Part shown: positions 63,290 to 64,000 of the stretch, piece by piece | Layout of the letters: every line of letters begins with the position of its first letter | Numbering within the stretch: the first letter of the stretch is position 1 | Assembly (NCBI GenBank): GCA_963722905.1 | Contig: CAVROT010000005.1 | Location: forward strand, 310,001 to 374,000 | Origin: CAVROT01 sp963722905 | GTDB taxonomy: Bacteria; Pseudomonadota; Alphaproteobacteria; Rhodobacterales; Rhodobacteraceae | Length of the DNA stretch: 64,000 bases | Reading direction: 5' to 3' | Notes under the pieces: model-generated | Database searches by the model: none | The model's input: the letters and a program-made list of their open reading frames with translations, nothing else | What the model was told of the DNA's origin: nothing | Translations under genes and position numbers: made by a program

Positions 63290-63669
63290 GTATCGCGGAC
63301 CTCGACCGCATAGGTGCGCTGGTCGTCGCGGCGCGCGCCGGCGGAATAGTCGATCTCACCCGGAAGGCCGACGGCGCGCTGGTCAGGATCCGCCGCGCCC
63401 CGGCCCGTCCCGGCGCCCGGTTCGGCATGGTATCCATCGCCGTTGGCGCGCCGCGCCGGGGCCGGCTGCTGCGCCTGGCGCCGGACGGGCATCTTCGGCT
63501 GCCCGCCGTCGGCCATGCCGTCGCCGCCGGGGCCATCATGGGGTTCATCGACATCGGCGGCGCGATCCTTGCCCTGCGCGCCCCGGTCGCCGGACGGATG
63601 GCCCGCGCCCTGCCGGGTGGCACGACCATCGCCGCGGGCGCGACGGCCTTCGAGGTTGCGCCGGACTGA
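63286..63669 (+). CDS. Biotin/lipoyl-carrier-like protein lacking the modified lysine
   Basis: 127-residue protein starting at a GTG that overlaps the pxpC stop. The C-terminal half looks like a biotinyl/lipoyl-type beta-hammerhead (VGHAVAAGAIMGFIDIGGAI, then LRAPVAGRMARALPGGTTI, with final AAGATAFEVAP). At the hairpin where carriers have MKM there is GGAI, with no lysine, so it probably cannot be biotinylated. The N-terminal half resembles AccB lead-ins (LDRIGALVVAARAGGIVDLT). Context places it in the 5-oxoprolinase operon, perhaps as a structural subunit. Confidence 0.7.
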   Translation: MSIADLDRIGALVVAARAGGIVDLTRKADGALVRIRRAPARPGARFGMVSIAVGAPRRGRLLRLAPDGHLRLPAVGHAVAAGAIMGFIDIGGAILALRAPVAGRMARALPGGTTIAAGATAFEVAPD

Positions 63670-63706
63670 GGCGCAGGGCGCCCCCCCCACTACAGAGGAA
63701 CGACGG

Positions 63707-64000
63707 ATGCAGAGATACATCGACATCAACGCCGACATGGGCGAGGGCTACGGACCCTACGACATCGGCAACGACACCGCGATGCTGGACATCGTTTCGA
63801 CCGCGAACCTTGCCTGCGGGTTCCATGGCGGCGATCCGGTCATCATGTCGCAGCGCTGCCGGGACGCGGCGGCGAAGGGCGTCAGTATCGGCGCGCATCC
63901 CGGCTTTCCCGACCTCTGGCGGTTCGGCCGGCGGCACATGGACCTCACCCGGCAGGAGGTCGAGGACATCGTCGCCTATCAGATGGGCGCTCTCGACGGG
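63707..64000 (+). CDS. pxpA: 5-oxoprolinase subunit A (LamB/YcsF family), cut by window end
   Basis: The first 98 codons of PxpA, the catalytic partner of PxpBC. IDINADMGEGYGPYDIGND, ANLACGFHGGDP and SIGAHPGFPDLWRFGRR contain the family's conserved Asp/His residues. AGAGGAACG precedes ATG 63707. It follows the carrier-like gene by 37 bases, so pxpB-pxpC-carrier-pxpA is one operon. The rest is outside the window. Confidence 0.96.
   Translation, partial: MQRYIDINADMGEGYGPYDIGNDTAMLDIVSTANLACGFHGGDPVIMSQRCRDAAAKGVSIGAHPGFPDLWRFGRRHMDLTRQEVEDIVAYQMGALDG

Overview
The window is GC-rich chromosomal DNA from an alphaproteobacterium, most probably of the Rhodobacterales (Rhodobacteraceae/Paracoccaceae). 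The evidence is the set of families present: a GcrA cell-cycle regulator, a bztABCD/aapJQMP amino-acid transporter, an ATP12-type F1-ATPase chaperone, a DUF1674 (SDHAF4-like) protein, a DUF1178 protein, a LuxR/LuxI pair and the ribosomal protein gene content. I see no prophage, insertion sequence, CRISPR array, tRNA or rRNA. This is mostly core genome with a few accessory insertions.

Layout. 1-9 kb: putA (cut by the window start), a threonine-dehydratase-like gene, a tiny secreted-peptide gene, an RTX protein, an acetoin-utilisation/HDAC-type deacetylase, a periplasmic glutathione peroxidase, a NUDIX hydrolase and a DUF1178 gene. 9-23 kb: amino-acid biosynthesis and housekeeping: lysC, an MmgE/PrpD gene with a BKACE (DUF849) gene, argD-GNAT-argF, gcrA, a lytic transglycosylase lipoprotein, rimO, a frameshifted rsmB-like gene, a DUF1674 gene, an SDR gene and argB-sixA. 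23-31 kb: bztABCD, then rarA-crcB-rluC-ATP12 as a tight operon. 31-33 kb: a small ORF and luxI-luxR. 33-53 kb: the whole str-S10-spc-alpha ribosomal cluster on the minus strand (rpsL to rplQ, with fusA, tuf, secY, adk and rpoA). It is interrupted between rplP and rpmC by a 2OG-Fe(II) oxygenase gene. 53-61 kb: a polyprenyl glycosylphosphotransferase, asd, a calcineurin-type phosphatase, an APH-fold kinase-like gene, serA (frameshifted) and serC with a structured leader. 61-64 kb: the 5-oxoprolinase genes pxpB-pxpC, a carrier-like protein and pxpA (cut by the window end).

Working together: lysC and asd are consecutive aspartate-pathway enzymes; argB, argD and argF belong to arginine synthesis; serC and serA make phosphoserine; putA, the PxpABC set and the Bzt transporter handle proline, 5-oxoproline and Glu/Gln/Asp/Asn. 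RimO (17.5 kb) modifies Asp89 of S12, whose gene rpsL lies at 53 kb.

Sequence quality: three genes (rsmB-like, rplC, serA) each carry exactly one surplus base in a G/C run. The conserved reading frame resumes afterwards in each case, so sequencing or assembly indels are more likely than three real mutations. The deacetylase gene also lacks a usual start codon ahead of its conserved N-terminus. The most interesting biology is the oxygenase inserted directly after rplP, between a terminator and a new promoter; the lux pair with its candidate lux box; the serC leader; and the atypical carrier-like protein in the pxp operon.
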